From: Roseitalea porphyridii
GTDB lineage: Bacteria; Pseudomonadota; Alphaproteobacteria; Rhizobiales; Rhizobiaceae
Assembly (NCBI RefSeq): GCF_004331955.1
Contig: NZ_CP036532.1
Span: 2,542,001-2,606,000 of the forward strand
DNA length: 64,000 nt
Direction of reading: 5' to 3'
The notes under the pieces are model-generated. The model did not search any database. It saw only the letters and a list, made by a program, of their open reading frames with translations, and was not told the origin of the DNA. Made by a program: the position numbers and the translations under genes. Below are positions 25,309-34,025 of the stretch, one piece after another (within the stretch, counting starts at the first letter, position 1; each line of letters begins with the position of its first letter).

Positions 25309-25941
25309 TCAGCCGAACATCGCCGCGATGGCCTGCTCGCCGACGATCAGGCAGCCGGCGCCGGCGACCATCGCGCCGCTCAGCCGCGCGGGCATGTTCT
25401 GGGCGCCCTTCAGGCCCTTGCCGATCATCTCGACGACGACATAGCCGGCGGCGATCGCGATCAGGTACTGGGTGACCGCGAAGCCGGCCAGGTAGGCCAG
25501 AACCGGTGTCGTCTCGGCGCCGAACACCGCTTCGCCATAGGCAAAGCCGTGGAACAGGCCGGCGACGGCGAACAGGGCGCCGAGCACGACCGGACCGACA
25601 TCGCGGCCCGAAAGGATCACGAAGCCGATCGCGGCGACCGACAGCGCGATGACCGCTTCGGGAAACGGCAGGCTGACCGCGGCAAGATGGATCAGCGTGC
25701 CGGCGACCGTGGCGACGATGAAGGCCAGCGGCAGCACGAACCGCTGCGGCGTCAGCGCGGCGGCGATCCCGACAGCGACGATGAAGGCCAGATGGTCGAG
25801 CCCGATGATCGGGTGACCGACACCGGACAGAAGACCGTCCATGAAGGTGCCCGGCGTTTCGCCGCCCATCGGGTGGTGGGCGAGCGCCGGCGTGGCGATG
25901 ACAAGGGCGGAAAGCCCGGTGAAGAGGCGAAGAAGGTTCAT
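25309..25941 (-). CDS. hupE: HupE/UreJ-family metal permease, probable cobalt importer
   Basis: 210 residues. Signal peptide ending ALAHHPMGG, six or so hydrophobic helices, and the family motif GVGHPIIGLDHLAFIVAVG with the metal-ligand His and Asp. A second FHGFAYGE motif follows. HupE proteins carry nickel or cobalt. Its place as first gene behind a cobalamin riboswitch, with cobU, cobW and cobN downstream, argues for cobalt. The start follows GGGAG. Confidence 0.88.
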   Translation of the reverse strand: MNLLRLFTGLSALVIATPALAHHPMGGETPGTFMDGLLSGVGHPIIGLDHLAFIVAVGIAAALTPQRFVLPLAFIVATVAGTLIHLAAVSLPFPEAVIALSVAAIGFVILSGRDVGPVVLGALFAVAGLFHGFAYGEAVFGAETTPVLAYLAGFAVTQYLIAIAAGYVVVEMIGKGLKGAQNMPARLSGAMVAGAGCLIVGEQAIAAMFG

Positions 25942-26079
25942 GTCGACAACTCCCGTGCGCGACGTTTCAATGAACGGGCATCGTCGATCGAACAGCCAGG
26001 ACTTCCCCCCATATCCCGCCACGCGGACGCGCGGCTCGAAGTCCTTGACCGTTCGGGAACGCCCGTCCCGCAGGTTCAA

Positions 26080-26304
26080 CACCGATCGGCAGGTCTCCTG
26101 GCTCGATGGCGTCGCGGGCCCTTCGGTCCGCATCGGATCATCCGCCTTCCCGGCTTGCGCCAGTGGCCGCCACCTTGGTGGCAATGGATGTCCGCGCCAT
26201 TCTACAGTCGCGGGGTCGGCTGCGATTTGGACGCCCGGTTTGGGTCCGTCCGTCGCATTCCCTTTTCATCCGCCAGGGCTTGGCCGAGGCGGAACCAATC
26301 GGTG
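26080..26304 (-). promoter_or_regulatory. Cobalamin (AdoCbl-type) riboswitch
   Basis: On the minus strand the conserved elements come in order: P1 5' arm CACCGATTGG, GGCGGATGAAAAGGGAAT, CCGACCCCGCGACTGTAGA, GGCCACTGGCGCAAGCCGGG, GAAGGCGGATGATCCGATG, and the B12 box GAGCCAGGAGACCTGCC, closing with CCGATCGGTG. Located 139 bp upstream of hupE, so vitamin B12 should switch off hupE-cobU-cobW-cobN-GNAT-cobO. Confidence 0.97.
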
Positions 26305-26310
26305 GCGGGC

Positions 26311-26339
26311 AGTTAGAAGCCGCCGACGACGCGTGTCAA
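26311..26339 (-). promoter_or_regulatory. Promoter of the riboswitch-led cob operon
   Basis: TTGACA (26334-26339) and CTAACT (26311-26316) on the minus strand, 17-bp spacer. This places the transcription start near 26304, exactly at the riboswitch 5' arm. Confidence 0.8.
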
Positions 26340-26350
26340 CGCAAATTAAC

Positions 26351-26386
26351 GGCGCGTGCCTGTCATGTTAGCGGCACGTGCCTGTC
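26351..26386. repeat. Two 15-bp direct repeats upstream of the promoter
   Basis: GGCGCGTGCCTGTCA and GGCACGTGCCTGTCA, 21 bp apart (two helical turns), directly upstream of the -35 element. The second overlaps the cobQ stop. Spacing suggests a regulator site; no regulator is assigned. Confidence 0.5.
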
Positions 26387-27851
26387 ACGCCTTGAACGCG
26401 CGCCCGGCCGCGAGCAGTCCGTCGATGTCCACAACGGCTTCCAGACCGTCGGCGAGTTCATCGAGCGCATCGACGATCCGGCTGCGATGATCGGCGGCAT
26501 CGGCCGCGACACCGAACCGGGACAGAAAGGCCTGACGGAACGGTCCGCTGTCGAACAGACCGTGCAGATATGTGCCGAAGACGCGCCCGTCGGCCGAACT
26601 GGCCCCGTCGGGCCGGCCGTCGATCATCGCCACGGGTCGGGCGCAGTCGGGTCCGGTTGTCTCGCCCAGATGAATCTCGTAGCCGGTCAGCGGCACATCG
26701 AACGCCACCGACCGGGCCCGGCTGTTGCGCACCGTCTTTTCGGGCGCCATCACGGTCTCGATGTCGAGAAGCCCCAGCCCCTCCGCCTCGCCCGGCGCGC
26801 CCTCGATGCCGAGCGGGTCGCGCACGATCCGTCCCAGCATCTGGTAGCCGCCGCACAGCCCGACCACGGGACCGCCGCGCGCCGCATGGGCGACAATCGC
26901 CGTGCGCCAGCCATTGGCGTCGAGCGCGCGCAGGTCCGAGACCGTCGATTTCGAGCCCGGCAGCACGATCAGGTCGGCATCGGCGGGAATCGGCTCGCCC
27001 GGCGGGACCATCGCCACCGACACGTCCGGCTCGGCCGCCAGCGGATCGAGATCGTCGAAATTGGCGATCCGGCCGAGCAGCGGCACGGCGACCTTGAAAT
27101 GCCCGGTGCCCGCGCTCCCGAAATTCTCGACCGCCACCGAATCCTCGGCCGGCAGCCGCCGCGCCGCTGCCAGCCACGGAACGACGCCGAAGGACGGCCA
27201 GCCGGTGAAGCCGGTGACCGCCGCAAGCCCGTCGTCGAACAGCGAAACGTCGCCGCGAAACTTGTTGATCAGATAGCCGACGATCATCGCCTGGTCTTCT
27301 GGCGGCAGGATCGCGTGCGTGCCGACCAGCGCCGCGATCACCCCGCCCCGGTCGATGTCGCCGACCAGCACGACAGGTACGCCCGCGCGCGTGGCAAAGC
27401 CCATGTTCGCGATATCGCCCTGCCGCAGATTGATCTCGGCGGGCGAACCGGCGCCCTCGACCAGCACCAGGTCCGCCTCGGCCCGCATCCGTTCGAAACT
27501 GTCCAGAACCGCCGTCATCAGGCGCGGCTTGTGTCGTTTGTAGTCGGCGCCGCGCGCGACGCCCGCCACCTTGCCGTGCACGACGATCTGGCTGCCGGTG
27601 TCGGTCTGCGGCTTGAGCAGGACGGGGTTCATGTGCACGGACGGCGCGACGCCGCAGGCCAGCGCCTGCAGCCACTGCGCCCGGCCGATCTCGCCGCCAT
27701 CGTCGGCGACAACGGCATTGTTGGACATGTTCTGCGGCTTGAACGGCCGCACGGCGAGCCCGCGCCGCGCCATGAGCCGGCACAGGCCGGCGACCAGCAC
27801 CGACTTGCCGACATCCGAACCCGTTCCCTGGAACATGATCGCCTGCGTCAT
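26385..27851 (-). CDS. cobQ: Cobyric acid synthase CobQ
   Basis: Amidates side chains b, d, e and g of adenosylcobyrinic acid diamide. 488 residues. N-terminal [21 protein letters not shown]-loop, [42 protein letters not shown]. The C-terminal class I amidotransferase has [12 protein letters not shown] (nucleophile Cys) and [11 protein letters not shown], with GTYLHGLFD carrying the catalytic His. The start is placed at MTQAIMFQ, downstream of a strong terminator hairpin; longer open frame upstream is non-coding RNA sequence. Confidence 0.95.
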   Translation of the reverse strand: MTQAIMFQGTGSDVGKSVLVAGLCRLMARRGLAVRPFKPQNMSNNAVVADDGGEIGRAQWLQALACGVAPSVHMNPVLLKPQTDTGSQIVVHGKVAGVARGADYKRHKPRLMTAVLDSFERMRAEADLVLVEGAGSPAEINLRQGDIANMGFATRAGVPVVLVGDIDRGGVIAALVGTHAILPPEDQAMIVGYLINKFRGDVSLFDDGLAAVTGFTGWPSFGVVPWLAAARRLPAEDSVAVENFGSAGTGHFKVAVPLLGRIANFDDLDPLAAEPDVSVAMVPPGEPIPADADLIVLPGSKSTVSDLRALDANGWRTAIVAHAARGGPVVGLCGGYQMLGRIVRDPLGIEGAPGEAEGLGLLDIETVMAPEKTVRNSRARSVAFDVPLTGYEIHLGETTGPDCARPVAMIDGRPDGASSADGRVFGTYLHGLFDSGPFRQAFLSRFGVAADAADHRSRIVDALDELADGLEAVVDIDGLLAAGRAFKA

Positions 27852-27875
27852 GCGCCAACGGCTAGTGCGTGCGGA

Positions 27876-27909
27876 GAAAAAAGAAAAGCGCGGCGATCGA
27901 TCGCCGCGC
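27876..27909 (-). terminator. Intrinsic terminator of the RNA upstream of cobQ
   Basis: On the minus strand the perfect palindrome GCGCGGCGATCGATCGCCGC plus GC is followed by TTTTCTTTTTT, 25 bp before the cobQ start. Very strong form. Confidence 0.9.
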
Positions 27910-28040
27910 CTTGTGCGCAGAAGGCCGAGACCCGCCTGCGGTGTCCCTGCCCTCCGAACACGAGGGCTAGCGGGACAGGAACTCCGGTACGCAGTACCTG
28001 ATCCGGAGGCCGCGAGGCATTCGGTCGCCTCGGGGACCAT
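27876..28040 (-). ncRNA. Structured RNA of uncertain class ending in a strong terminator (6S-like?)
   Basis: About 160 nt with no coding sense. The closing stem pairs CCGA..GACC and GCCTcGCGG of the 5' side with CCGCAGGC and GGTC..TCGG of the 3' side. Inside are one arm CTCCGG..GGTAC-TGC-GTACC..GGAG and a second arm TGTCCC..GCCCTC-GTGTTC-GGAGGGC..GGGACA, then a GCCTT..AAGGC hairpin and the terminator. The 5' GGTCCCCGAGGCGA and 3' GGCGGGTCTCGG resemble ends of 6S RNA, but the 5'-side arm is unusual for 6S. It could instead be a cobQ leader attenuator. Confidence 0.55.
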
Positions 28041-28272
28041 GATTAGCCCGACATCGTTACCGCGAGGTTGACGAGAGCTTAAGCAAGTCTGAATCGGAGC
28101 ATTTTGTGGAGATAACAAGCGGTTGCGGCCGGTTGCGGAGTTGCGGCCGGCACCGGCGCAACAATGACGCCCCGTCTTGTTCGAGGCGCCGGGCCCGGCC
28201 GGCCAGAACCGCCGTGCATCGAGGCGCCAAACCGCTATAATGGTGGAACGGCACGAGCAAGGAACCCCGCCG

Positions 28273-28848
28273 ATGCAACCTCGACGCACCCTGACGGCCC
28301 TGATGCTGGCGGTCGTGCTTGCCGCATGCACCAGCACGGCCTCGACGGTGACGACCGAATATTATCTGGTGTCCGGCGAGACCAGCGAGGCGCTCGACGC
28401 GGACCTGCGCCGCAAGGGCCCGATGCGCGGCCATGCGCTCGCGGTCGCCGCGATCCGCTTCGAGCCGGTGTCGGTGCAGCAGGAGGTGACCGAGGCCGGG
28501 TGCAGGTTCACGGAGGCGAAGTTCCGCGTGAAGGCCAACATCACCCTGCCGCGCTGGAAGGAACGCGCCACCAGCCGCGACCGGGAACTGCGCAACGCCT
28601 GGGACGCGCTGTCCTCCTATGCGAGGGCGCACGAGGACCAGCATGTGCGCATCGCCGAACGCTATGCCGGCGCGCTCGGCGAGGCGATCGAGGCGCTGCC
28701 GCCACGGCCGACCTGCGAGGCGCTCGATGCGTCCGCCAAGCGCGTGGTCGACCGGATCGGCCGCGAGCACGACGAGGCCCAACTGGCCTTCGACCGCGCC
28801 GAGCAGCGCCGGCTCGAACGCCTGCTGCGGCAGGCCGAAACGAGCTGA
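28273..28848 (+). CDS. Lipoprotein with HExxH motif, DUF922-like
   Basis: 191 residues. Lipoprotein signal [12 protein letters not shown] (lipidated Cys19). A compact domain follows with [23 protein letters not shown] and, at about residues 118-130, [16 protein letters not shown], which carries HExxH as in zinc peptidases. CRF and PTC give a likely disulphide. The arrangement (beta domain, W..Y..HExxH helix, C-terminal coiled helix) matches the DUF922 predicted secreted Zn-protease family. Periplasmic lipoprotein; substrate unknown. Confidence 0.7.
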   Translation: MQPRRTLTALMLAVVLAACTSTASTVTTEYYLVSGETSEALDADLRRKGPMRGHALAVAAIRFEPVSVQQEVTEAGCRFTEAKFRVKANITLPRWKERATSRDRELRNAWDALSSYARAHEDQHVRIAERYAGALGEAIEALPPRPTCEALDASAKRVVDRIGREHDEAQLAFDRAEQRRLERLLRQAETS

Positions 28849-28872
28849 CGCCGCCCTCGGGCCCGAACGAAC

Positions 28873-30246
28873 TCAGCGCAACTCCCGCGCCGCCGCATCG
28901 AGCGCGCTCCTGATCCGGTCCACCGCCTCATCGATCGTCTGCCGCGTCCAGATCAGCGGCGGCGACAGGATCATCGTGTCCATCACCGCGCGCATCATGA
29001 TGCCGTTGTCGATCGCGTGATCGCGGATCACCGTCGCCGCGTGGCCCCCCGGCTCGAACCGTTCGCGCGTCTCGCGGTCCCAGACGATCTCGATCGCCGC
29101 GACGAGGCCGAACGAACGCACCTCGCCGACCAGCGCATGATCGCCGATGCCGGCCGAAAGCGCTTCGCCCAGATAGGGGCCGGTGTCGTCGCGCACCCGC
29201 TCGATCAGCCCCTCGCGCTCGATGATCTCCAGATTGGCGAGCGCGACGGCACACGCCACCGGATGGCCCGAATAGGTGTAGCCGTGGAAGAACTCGCCGC
29301 CCTTGTCGACGAGCGTCTTCGCGATCCGGTCGCCGACCAGCAGCGCCGACAGCGGCTGATAGCCCGAGGTCAGCCCCTTGGCGGTGGTGATCGTGTCGGG
29401 GCTTATGTCCATCGACTGGGCGGCGAACCAGGCGCCGGTGCGGCCATAGCCGGTGATCACCTCGTCGAGCATCAGCAGCACGTCGTATTTCTCGCAGATG
29501 CGCTGGATCTCCGGCCAGTAGCTCGCCGGCGGGATCTTCACCCCGCCCGCGCCCTGGATCGGCTCGCCGATGAACGCAGCAACGTTTTCGGGTCCCGCTT
29601 CCAGGATCGCGTCCTCGACGGCCTTCGCCGCGCGCAGGCCGAAATCATGATCGCTCTCGCCCGGTTCGGCCAGTTCGAACGCATAGGGGCACATCACATG
29701 GCGGATGTTCGGCACGGCCCCGTAGAGTTGGCCGTGCATCGCCGCCATGCCGCCCAACGAGGTCGCCGCGATGGTCGAGCCGTGATAGGCCCAGTCGCGC
29801 GAGATCACGATGTTCTTTTCCGGCTTGCCCTCGAGCGCCCAGTAATGGCGCACCAGCCGCAGCGCGGTGTCGTTGGCCTCCGAGCCGGACGAGCCGTAGA
29901 ACACCTGGTTGATGTGCTCGGGCGCGATCCGCGCCAGCCGGTCGGCGAGCAGCACCGGTGTCGGCGTCGTGCAGCGGAAGAAGGAATTGTAGTAGGGCAG
30001 TTCCTCCATCTGCGCGCGCGCGGCCTCGACCAGTTCGGTGCGGCCATAGCCGGCATTGACGCACCAGAGCCCGGCCATCGCATCGAGGATTTCGTTGCCG
30101 AGCGCGTCGTAGACGTAAGCCCCGTCGGCGCGCGTGATGATCCGGCTGCCGGCGGCGCGCAGATCGGCATGGTCGGTGAACGGGTGCAGATGGTGCGCGG
30201 CGTCCATCGCCTGCATCTGCGCGTTGGAAAAGTTCTGATAGCTCAT
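28873..30246 (-). CDS. Class III omega-aminotransferase
   Basis: 457 residues. PLP-dependent class III fold: HPFTDHADLRAAGSRIITRADG, DAMAGLWCVNAGYGR, FYGSSGSEANDTALRL, WAYHGSTIAATSLGG, IGEPIQGAGGV, LLMLDEVITGYGRTG, and ITTAKGLTSGYQPLSA with the PLP lysine. This is the aspartate-aminotransferase-like omega group that uses amines or beta-alanine with pyruvate. It stands alone with no clear pathway neighbour. The start chosen is MSYQNFSNAQMQAMD, the usual family opening. Confidence 0.88.
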   Translation of the reverse strand: MSYQNFSNAQMQAMDAAHHLHPFTDHADLRAAGSRIITRADGAYVYDALGNEILDAMAGLWCVNAGYGRTELVEAARAQMEELPYYNSFFRCTTPTPVLLADRLARIAPEHINQVFYGSSGSEANDTALRLVRHYWALEGKPEKNIVISRDWAYHGSTIAATSLGGMAAMHGQLYGAVPNIRHVMCPYAFELAEPGESDHDFGLRAAKAVEDAILEAGPENVAAFIGEPIQGAGGVKIPPASYWPEIQRICEKYDVLLMLDEVITGYGRTGAWFAAQSMDISPDTITTAKGLTSGYQPLSALLVGDRIAKTLVDKGGEFFHGYTYSGHPVACAVALANLEIIEREGLIERVRDDTGPYLGEALSAGIGDHALVGEVRSFGLVAAIEIVWDRETRERFEPGGHAATVIRDHAIDNGIMMRAVMDTMILSPPLIWTRQTIDEAVDRIRSALDAAARELR

Positions 30247-31042
30247 CGTGTCGCTCCTGCCTGGGGCGCCCGAAGGCCGCCCGCTCGATCGTGCCCGCAA
30301 GCGGGCGGTGGGGATCAGGCGAGGGAACGCGGCGGCGAATAGCCGATGCGCGCGCACAGCATCAGAAGGTCGAAATGGCGTGTGTGCGAGGTTTCAAGAA
30401 CGCGCATGCGCCGAAGATAGCGGCGCGGCGCGAAGGGCGCAATGCGGGCGCGCGTGATCGTCGCCGCGCCCGAAACCGGGCCGGGGCATGCAAGGCCGGA
30501 ACGACGGGCGGTCACCGGATCGCGCATCGCAGAGTGTAGGTGCGGTCCGATGACCGCCCGTCCGGCGGGCTTGCGGTGATCGCCGTGCGCGGCGCCGGCC
30601 AGCGATGGCCGCTCACCCGGACGCGTTGGGACACCTTCATCTGCCGCGCGGCATGGCCGCCGCGCCGAATCTCGGCCGCATCCGGTCGGACGCCCCCGTC
30701 ACGGCACCGGCTGGCCATCGCCGGCGCCGCAAGGGCGGCACGCCCCGCACCTTCATTCCGCCCTGCCGTGGGGATTCAGCATCCAGCGCCGCACTTCTGC
30801 GACACCCGGCAGGCCACCGTCCCCTTCCCCGGATGATCGGCAAACGACCCGAGGTCCCGCGAAAGGGATGGGAAGGAGGATAAAGGAGGATTGGGGCTGG
30901 GGGATAAGTTGTGGGCGCTTTCGGCCCATACCGGCGGTTCGTTTTGTTGGATAAGCCAGTCTACAGAGACGCCCTCGAGATTGAGGCCGACTGGACCGGG
31001 ATGATCGCTTATGCGAGACGTGGGGAAAAAAGGGGTTCGGGA
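30247..31042. other. Gene-poor stretch at the left border of the low-GC island
   Basis: No convincing gene. Only short GC-driven open frames with no family match are present; one minus-strand frame ends RHFDLLMLCARIGYSPPRSL but lacks a ribosome site. Base composition drops from about position 30860 onward, which I take as the left edge of the acquired segment. Confidence 0.5.
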
Positions 31043-32179
31043 ATGCCGACTGAACAGGAATTGGCGGATATCGGTCTGGACGTCGGCAAGACGACCAAAG
31101 TCCCTGTGCACTGGCTGGCCTTCGATCCAGAGAACCCGCGCTTCGTGCCCGGCAAAGAGCCCCAAGGCGTAAACCCAGTAGATGTGATTAGGAACCTTGT
31201 CCAGCAGGCGGAACTCGGCGAGTTACTTCAGTCGATCGCTCAGAACGGATACATCGGTATCGAGCCGATGATAGTCATGCATAAGGACGGCGCTCTTGTC
31301 GTTCTTGAGGGCAACCGGCGCCTCGCCGCAGTCCTCGCTCTCCGCGATCCGTCGATCGCTGCCGACGCCCGCATCGCCCTTCCCGATTTCATTGCGGACC
31401 GGGAGTCTCTTGAAATGATTAGCGTTCATCGCGTCACCGAGCGCGAGGACGCACAGGACATCATCGGGTTCAAGCACATCAATGGCCCTCGGCCTTGGGA
31501 CGCCTATGCGAAGGCGAGGTTCGCTGCCGCTTGGCTCAATCGCGAAAAGAAAAAAGGCAAGCACGGCATGACACTGCGTGAGATTGCGCAGCGTATGGGC
31601 GACAGGCACAACACGCTTCGTCGCATGGTTCTCGCTGTCGAAGTGCTCGAGCAGGCCCGAAGGCATAGCCTTTGGGAGATCGACGACAGGACGTCAAAGA
31701 AGTTCGCGTTCTCTCATCTCTACACCGGCCTCAGCTACCAGCAATTCGTCGACTTCCTTGAGTTGGTAACGGAGGACGAACGGGGCGATCCTCCGAAGGA
31801 CCCAGTTCCGCTCGACCGTCATGACAAGCTTGCTCGACTTCTGGGATGGTTGTTCGGCGACCGTAGGGAGGACGTAGAGCCAATCATCCAGACGCAGGCA
31901 AAGGACCTAAAACGGGTCCGCGATGTTTTGGGTAGCCCAAAGGCCACAATCGCACTCGAGACCGATCGAAATCTAGACGCGGCGTACGCGATCGCCGAAG
32001 TCAAGGGAGAGGCCCTCCGTAGAGGCGTGTATGCGGCGCGAGTGGGATTGCGCGAGGCTCTTGCCGATACGGGTTCTTATGACGCAGAAACCCACAAGGA
32101 TGTGCTCGACACGGCCTTGGAGGTTCGCTCGTCCGCACGCGCTCTAGTGGCGGCCATTGAGACGCCCGAGCGCGACTGA
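31043..32179 (+). CDS. ParB/sulfiredoxin-fold protein of a putative defence module
   Basis: 378 residues from the ATG preceded by AAGGGG. The N-terminal ParB-N/Srx domain is clear: VHWLAFDPENPRFVPG (residues about 22-37), an alpha segment VIRNLVQQAELGELLQSIAQNGY, then VLEGNRRLAAVLAL (about 87-100), the EGNRR box II. The middle has MTLREIAQRMGDRHNTLRRMVLAVEVL, an HTH as in ParB-family proteins. The C-terminal 150 residues are not recognised. Base composition is lower in GC than neighbours. It is coupled to the next gene (TGATG). Not a chromosome-segregation ParB: no ParA, and the architecture differs. Confidence 0.75.
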   Translation: MPTEQELADIGLDVGKTTKVPVHWLAFDPENPRFVPGKEPQGVNPVDVIRNLVQQAELGELLQSIAQNGYIGIEPMIVMHKDGALVVLEGNRRLAAVLALRDPSIAADARIALPDFIADRESLEMISVHRVTEREDAQDIIGFKHINGPRPWDAYAKARFAAAWLNREKKKGKHGMTLREIAQRMGDRHNTLRRMVLAVEVLEQARRHSLWEIDDRTSKKFAFSHLYTGLSYQQFVDFLELVTEDERGDPPKDPVPLDRHDKLARLLGWLFGDRREDVEPIIQTQAKDLKRVRDVLGSPKATIALETDRNLDAAYAIAEVKGEALRRGVYAARVGLREALADTGSYDAETHKDVLDTALEVRSSARALVAAIETPERD

Positions 32180-33153
32180 TGCGCTATGACGGCCCTGGGC
32201 CAAAGGCGCCTGCCACCGCCCAAGTGGATTATCTGGAGATGGAATCGTTCCTCGACCAATACGGCCGGGCCTCCGTCCTCGGCGTTATCGACGACGAAAA
32301 GCTCCAAACTGAAGAACCGGACGAAGACATTGTTGATGATGCAGTCCAAGAGAATGCTCGCGCCGTTGAGATAGAGAACGAAGTAAATGCCCGAAAGCAC
32401 GCCCTTGGCGCACACTATCCATTCGATCTCGATGCGACGGGAGATAATCTCGAGTATCAAACTGCAACCACTCCAGCGCAGAACACCTATGTGGCCTGCT
32501 TAATCTGCGCGTTCCTTCGAGTACACGGAACCCGGGGATGGGACAAAGACCTTCGCCATTTGGAACTAAGATTTACCAAGAGGGTATTCCAAACCGTGGG
32601 AACCCTTGTACTTGCCGCACAGGCCGGAAGAGGTGCAATCAGCCTTGGATGGCCTCGCCTCGTGAACGAACCGATTATTGCTGCTCTAAAGCGAGGTTGG
32701 CAGCGTGGAAGCACCATCGAACCCCATGAGACCCCGACTTGGCTCGCGCCGCCCGCCGATAAGGACGGCGGGATCGACGTGATCGGCTGGTCGGACTGGC
32801 CCTACGGGAGCCAGATCGCTGAAAGCATCATCCTCGGACAACTCGCGAGCGGCATGAATTGGGAGGGGAAGTCTGTCCGCGACTTCATCGACACATTCCG
32901 TCAAAGCTATGTTCGAACCTGGCCCGAGAACCGTACGATGGCGACAGTCATCCCGTTTCGCAGGACCAACGGCCCGAAAGCGGCCTCGCTTGACATCCGC
33001 CATGGTGCGGTCTTCGACAGGCTCAGCCTACCCACAAAAGTCGCGGAGGCCGAAGCTCTTGCGGCACAAGGCCGGGTGTTCGACGAGATCGAAAACGTCG
33101 ATTCAATCCGGCAATGGGTTGATGATTACCGAACGGCTGTACTCGCGCTTTAG
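32179..33153 (+). CDS. Unknown protein with PD-(D/E)XK nuclease-like features
   Basis: 324 residues, not matched to a named family. After an acidic N-terminus comes EIENEVNARKHALGAHYPFDL (E67/E69 in a helix, then YPF). Near the C-terminus is KDGGIDVIGW (D200) followed by ILGQLASGMNWEGKSV (Q221, K231). The order acidic helix, GGxDVIGW strand, Q...K strand is how many PD-(D/E)XK restriction-type nucleases read, though the Q-to-K spacing is not the plain QxK. The start overlaps the ParB-like stop by one base. The end overlaps the convergent methylase by 4 bp. The nuclease role is an inference. Confidence 0.6.
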   Translation: MRYDGPGPKAPATAQVDYLEMESFLDQYGRASVLGVIDDEKLQTEEPDEDIVDDAVQENARAVEIENEVNARKHALGAHYPFDLDATGDNLEYQTATTPAQNTYVACLICAFLRVHGTRGWDKDLRHLELRFTKRVFQTVGTLVLAAQAGRGAISLGWPRLVNEPIIAALKRGWQRGSTIEPHETPTWLAPPADKDGGIDVIGWSDWPYGSQIAESIILGQLASGMNWEGKSVRDFIDTFRQSYVRTWPENRTMATVIPFRRTNGPKAASLDIRHGAVFDRLSLPTKVAEAEALAAQGRVFDEIENVDSIRQWVDDYRTAVLAL

Positions 33154-34025
33154 GCAGCGCGGATTATCAGTTCGCGCGCTTTGCGGGTGCGTCGCAGGCT
33201 ATAGTTCACCTCCAGCTGTCGCATGTCGCAACCTTCGTAAAGCGTACGTACGAATGGATCGTCGTCGTAGGTCAAGACCCAATGAGGCAGGGCGCCCGAC
33301 CGCAGGAACTGCGCAAGCGCGCGATGCTGCGGCATGTCCATGGCATTGAGGTAAAGCTTTGAACCAGCCTCGATGTAGGGTGGATCAACGAAATAGAAAG
33401 AGACATCCGCCTTTCCCTGTGAGACCTCTCGACGAAGAAAGGCATCTGCTGGTTCACAGCTTGTCTCAATCTGCTCGCGGTGAGCCCCAATCCACGCAAT
33501 TCGACGGATCATGCTGTCAGCATAGTACCGAACATCGATCTTCCATTTGCCAGACTGGTCGAACCCGCCGATGGGGCCGGAGCCAAGGACAATACCTGCC
33601 GTACTTGTCCGGTTGAGAAAGTAGACTGCGAAACCTAGGTCAAAGTCGTACTCGTGCCCCGCTTCTTCGACCAGTTGCCGCATGCGACGCCAAGTTGCGA
33701 TCGTTGGATGAGTTTCCCGGATACTGGCGATGAAACGATCCGTTTCACGAACGATCGCGGTCCATGCCGAGTAGATGCGTATGTCGAAGTCGTTCAACGC
33801 GATACGCGCAACTGTTCCGTCTTTGAGCAAGTTGAGCGCTGCGCCGGCTCCGCCGCAGAACGGCTCGGCGTAGCGCCTTTCATCCCCCGTCAGCCTGGCT
33901 ACAGTCTCATTAGCCAGCAAACCCGTCAGGAACCCCTTTCCGCCCGGATACCGGAACGGTGAGGCAGATGCCTGCATATGCCGCCGGGGATAATCAGCTA
34001 AGCCTATGACGCTGTCGTCGCTCAT
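33150..34025 (-). CDS. D12-class N6-adenine DNA methyltransferase (Dam-like)
   Basis: 291 residues. SPFRYPGGKGFL (residues 22-33) and YAEPFCGGAGAALNLL (52-67) form the SAM site. FLNRTSTAGIVLG follows, and VDPPYIEAG (213-221) is catalytic motif IV DPPY. This order is the alpha-class (Dam/DpnM) arrangement. The start chosen follows GGGA; an internal ATG 16 codons later is also possible. Transcribed toward the ParB-nuclease pair and of the same lower GC. In this setting it is the likely modification partner; target sequence unknown. Confidence 0.88.
   Translation of the reverse strand: MSDDSVIGLADYPRRHMQASASPFRYPGGKGFLTGLLANETVARLTGDERRYAEPFCGGAGAALNLLKDGTVARIALNDFDIRIYSAWTAIVRETDRFIASIRETHPTIATWRRMRQLVEEAGHEYDFDLGFAVYFLNRTSTAGIVLGSGPIGGFDQSGKWKIDVRYYADSMIRRIAWIGAHREQIETSCEPADAFLRREVSQGKADVSFYFVDPPYIEAGSKLYLNAMDMPQHRALAQFLRSGALPHWVLTYDDDPFVRTLYEGCDMRQLEVNYSLRRTRKARELIIRAA

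Noticed and set aside
30315-30840. Several short open frames in the gap left of the island
   Set aside because: They overlap each other on both strands, lack ribosome sites and match no family; GC-rich DNA produces such frames by chance.
31043-32179. Chromosome-partition ParB
   Set aside because: No ParA nearby, no parS-like cluster noticed, and the C-terminal half does not look like the ParB dimerisation domain.
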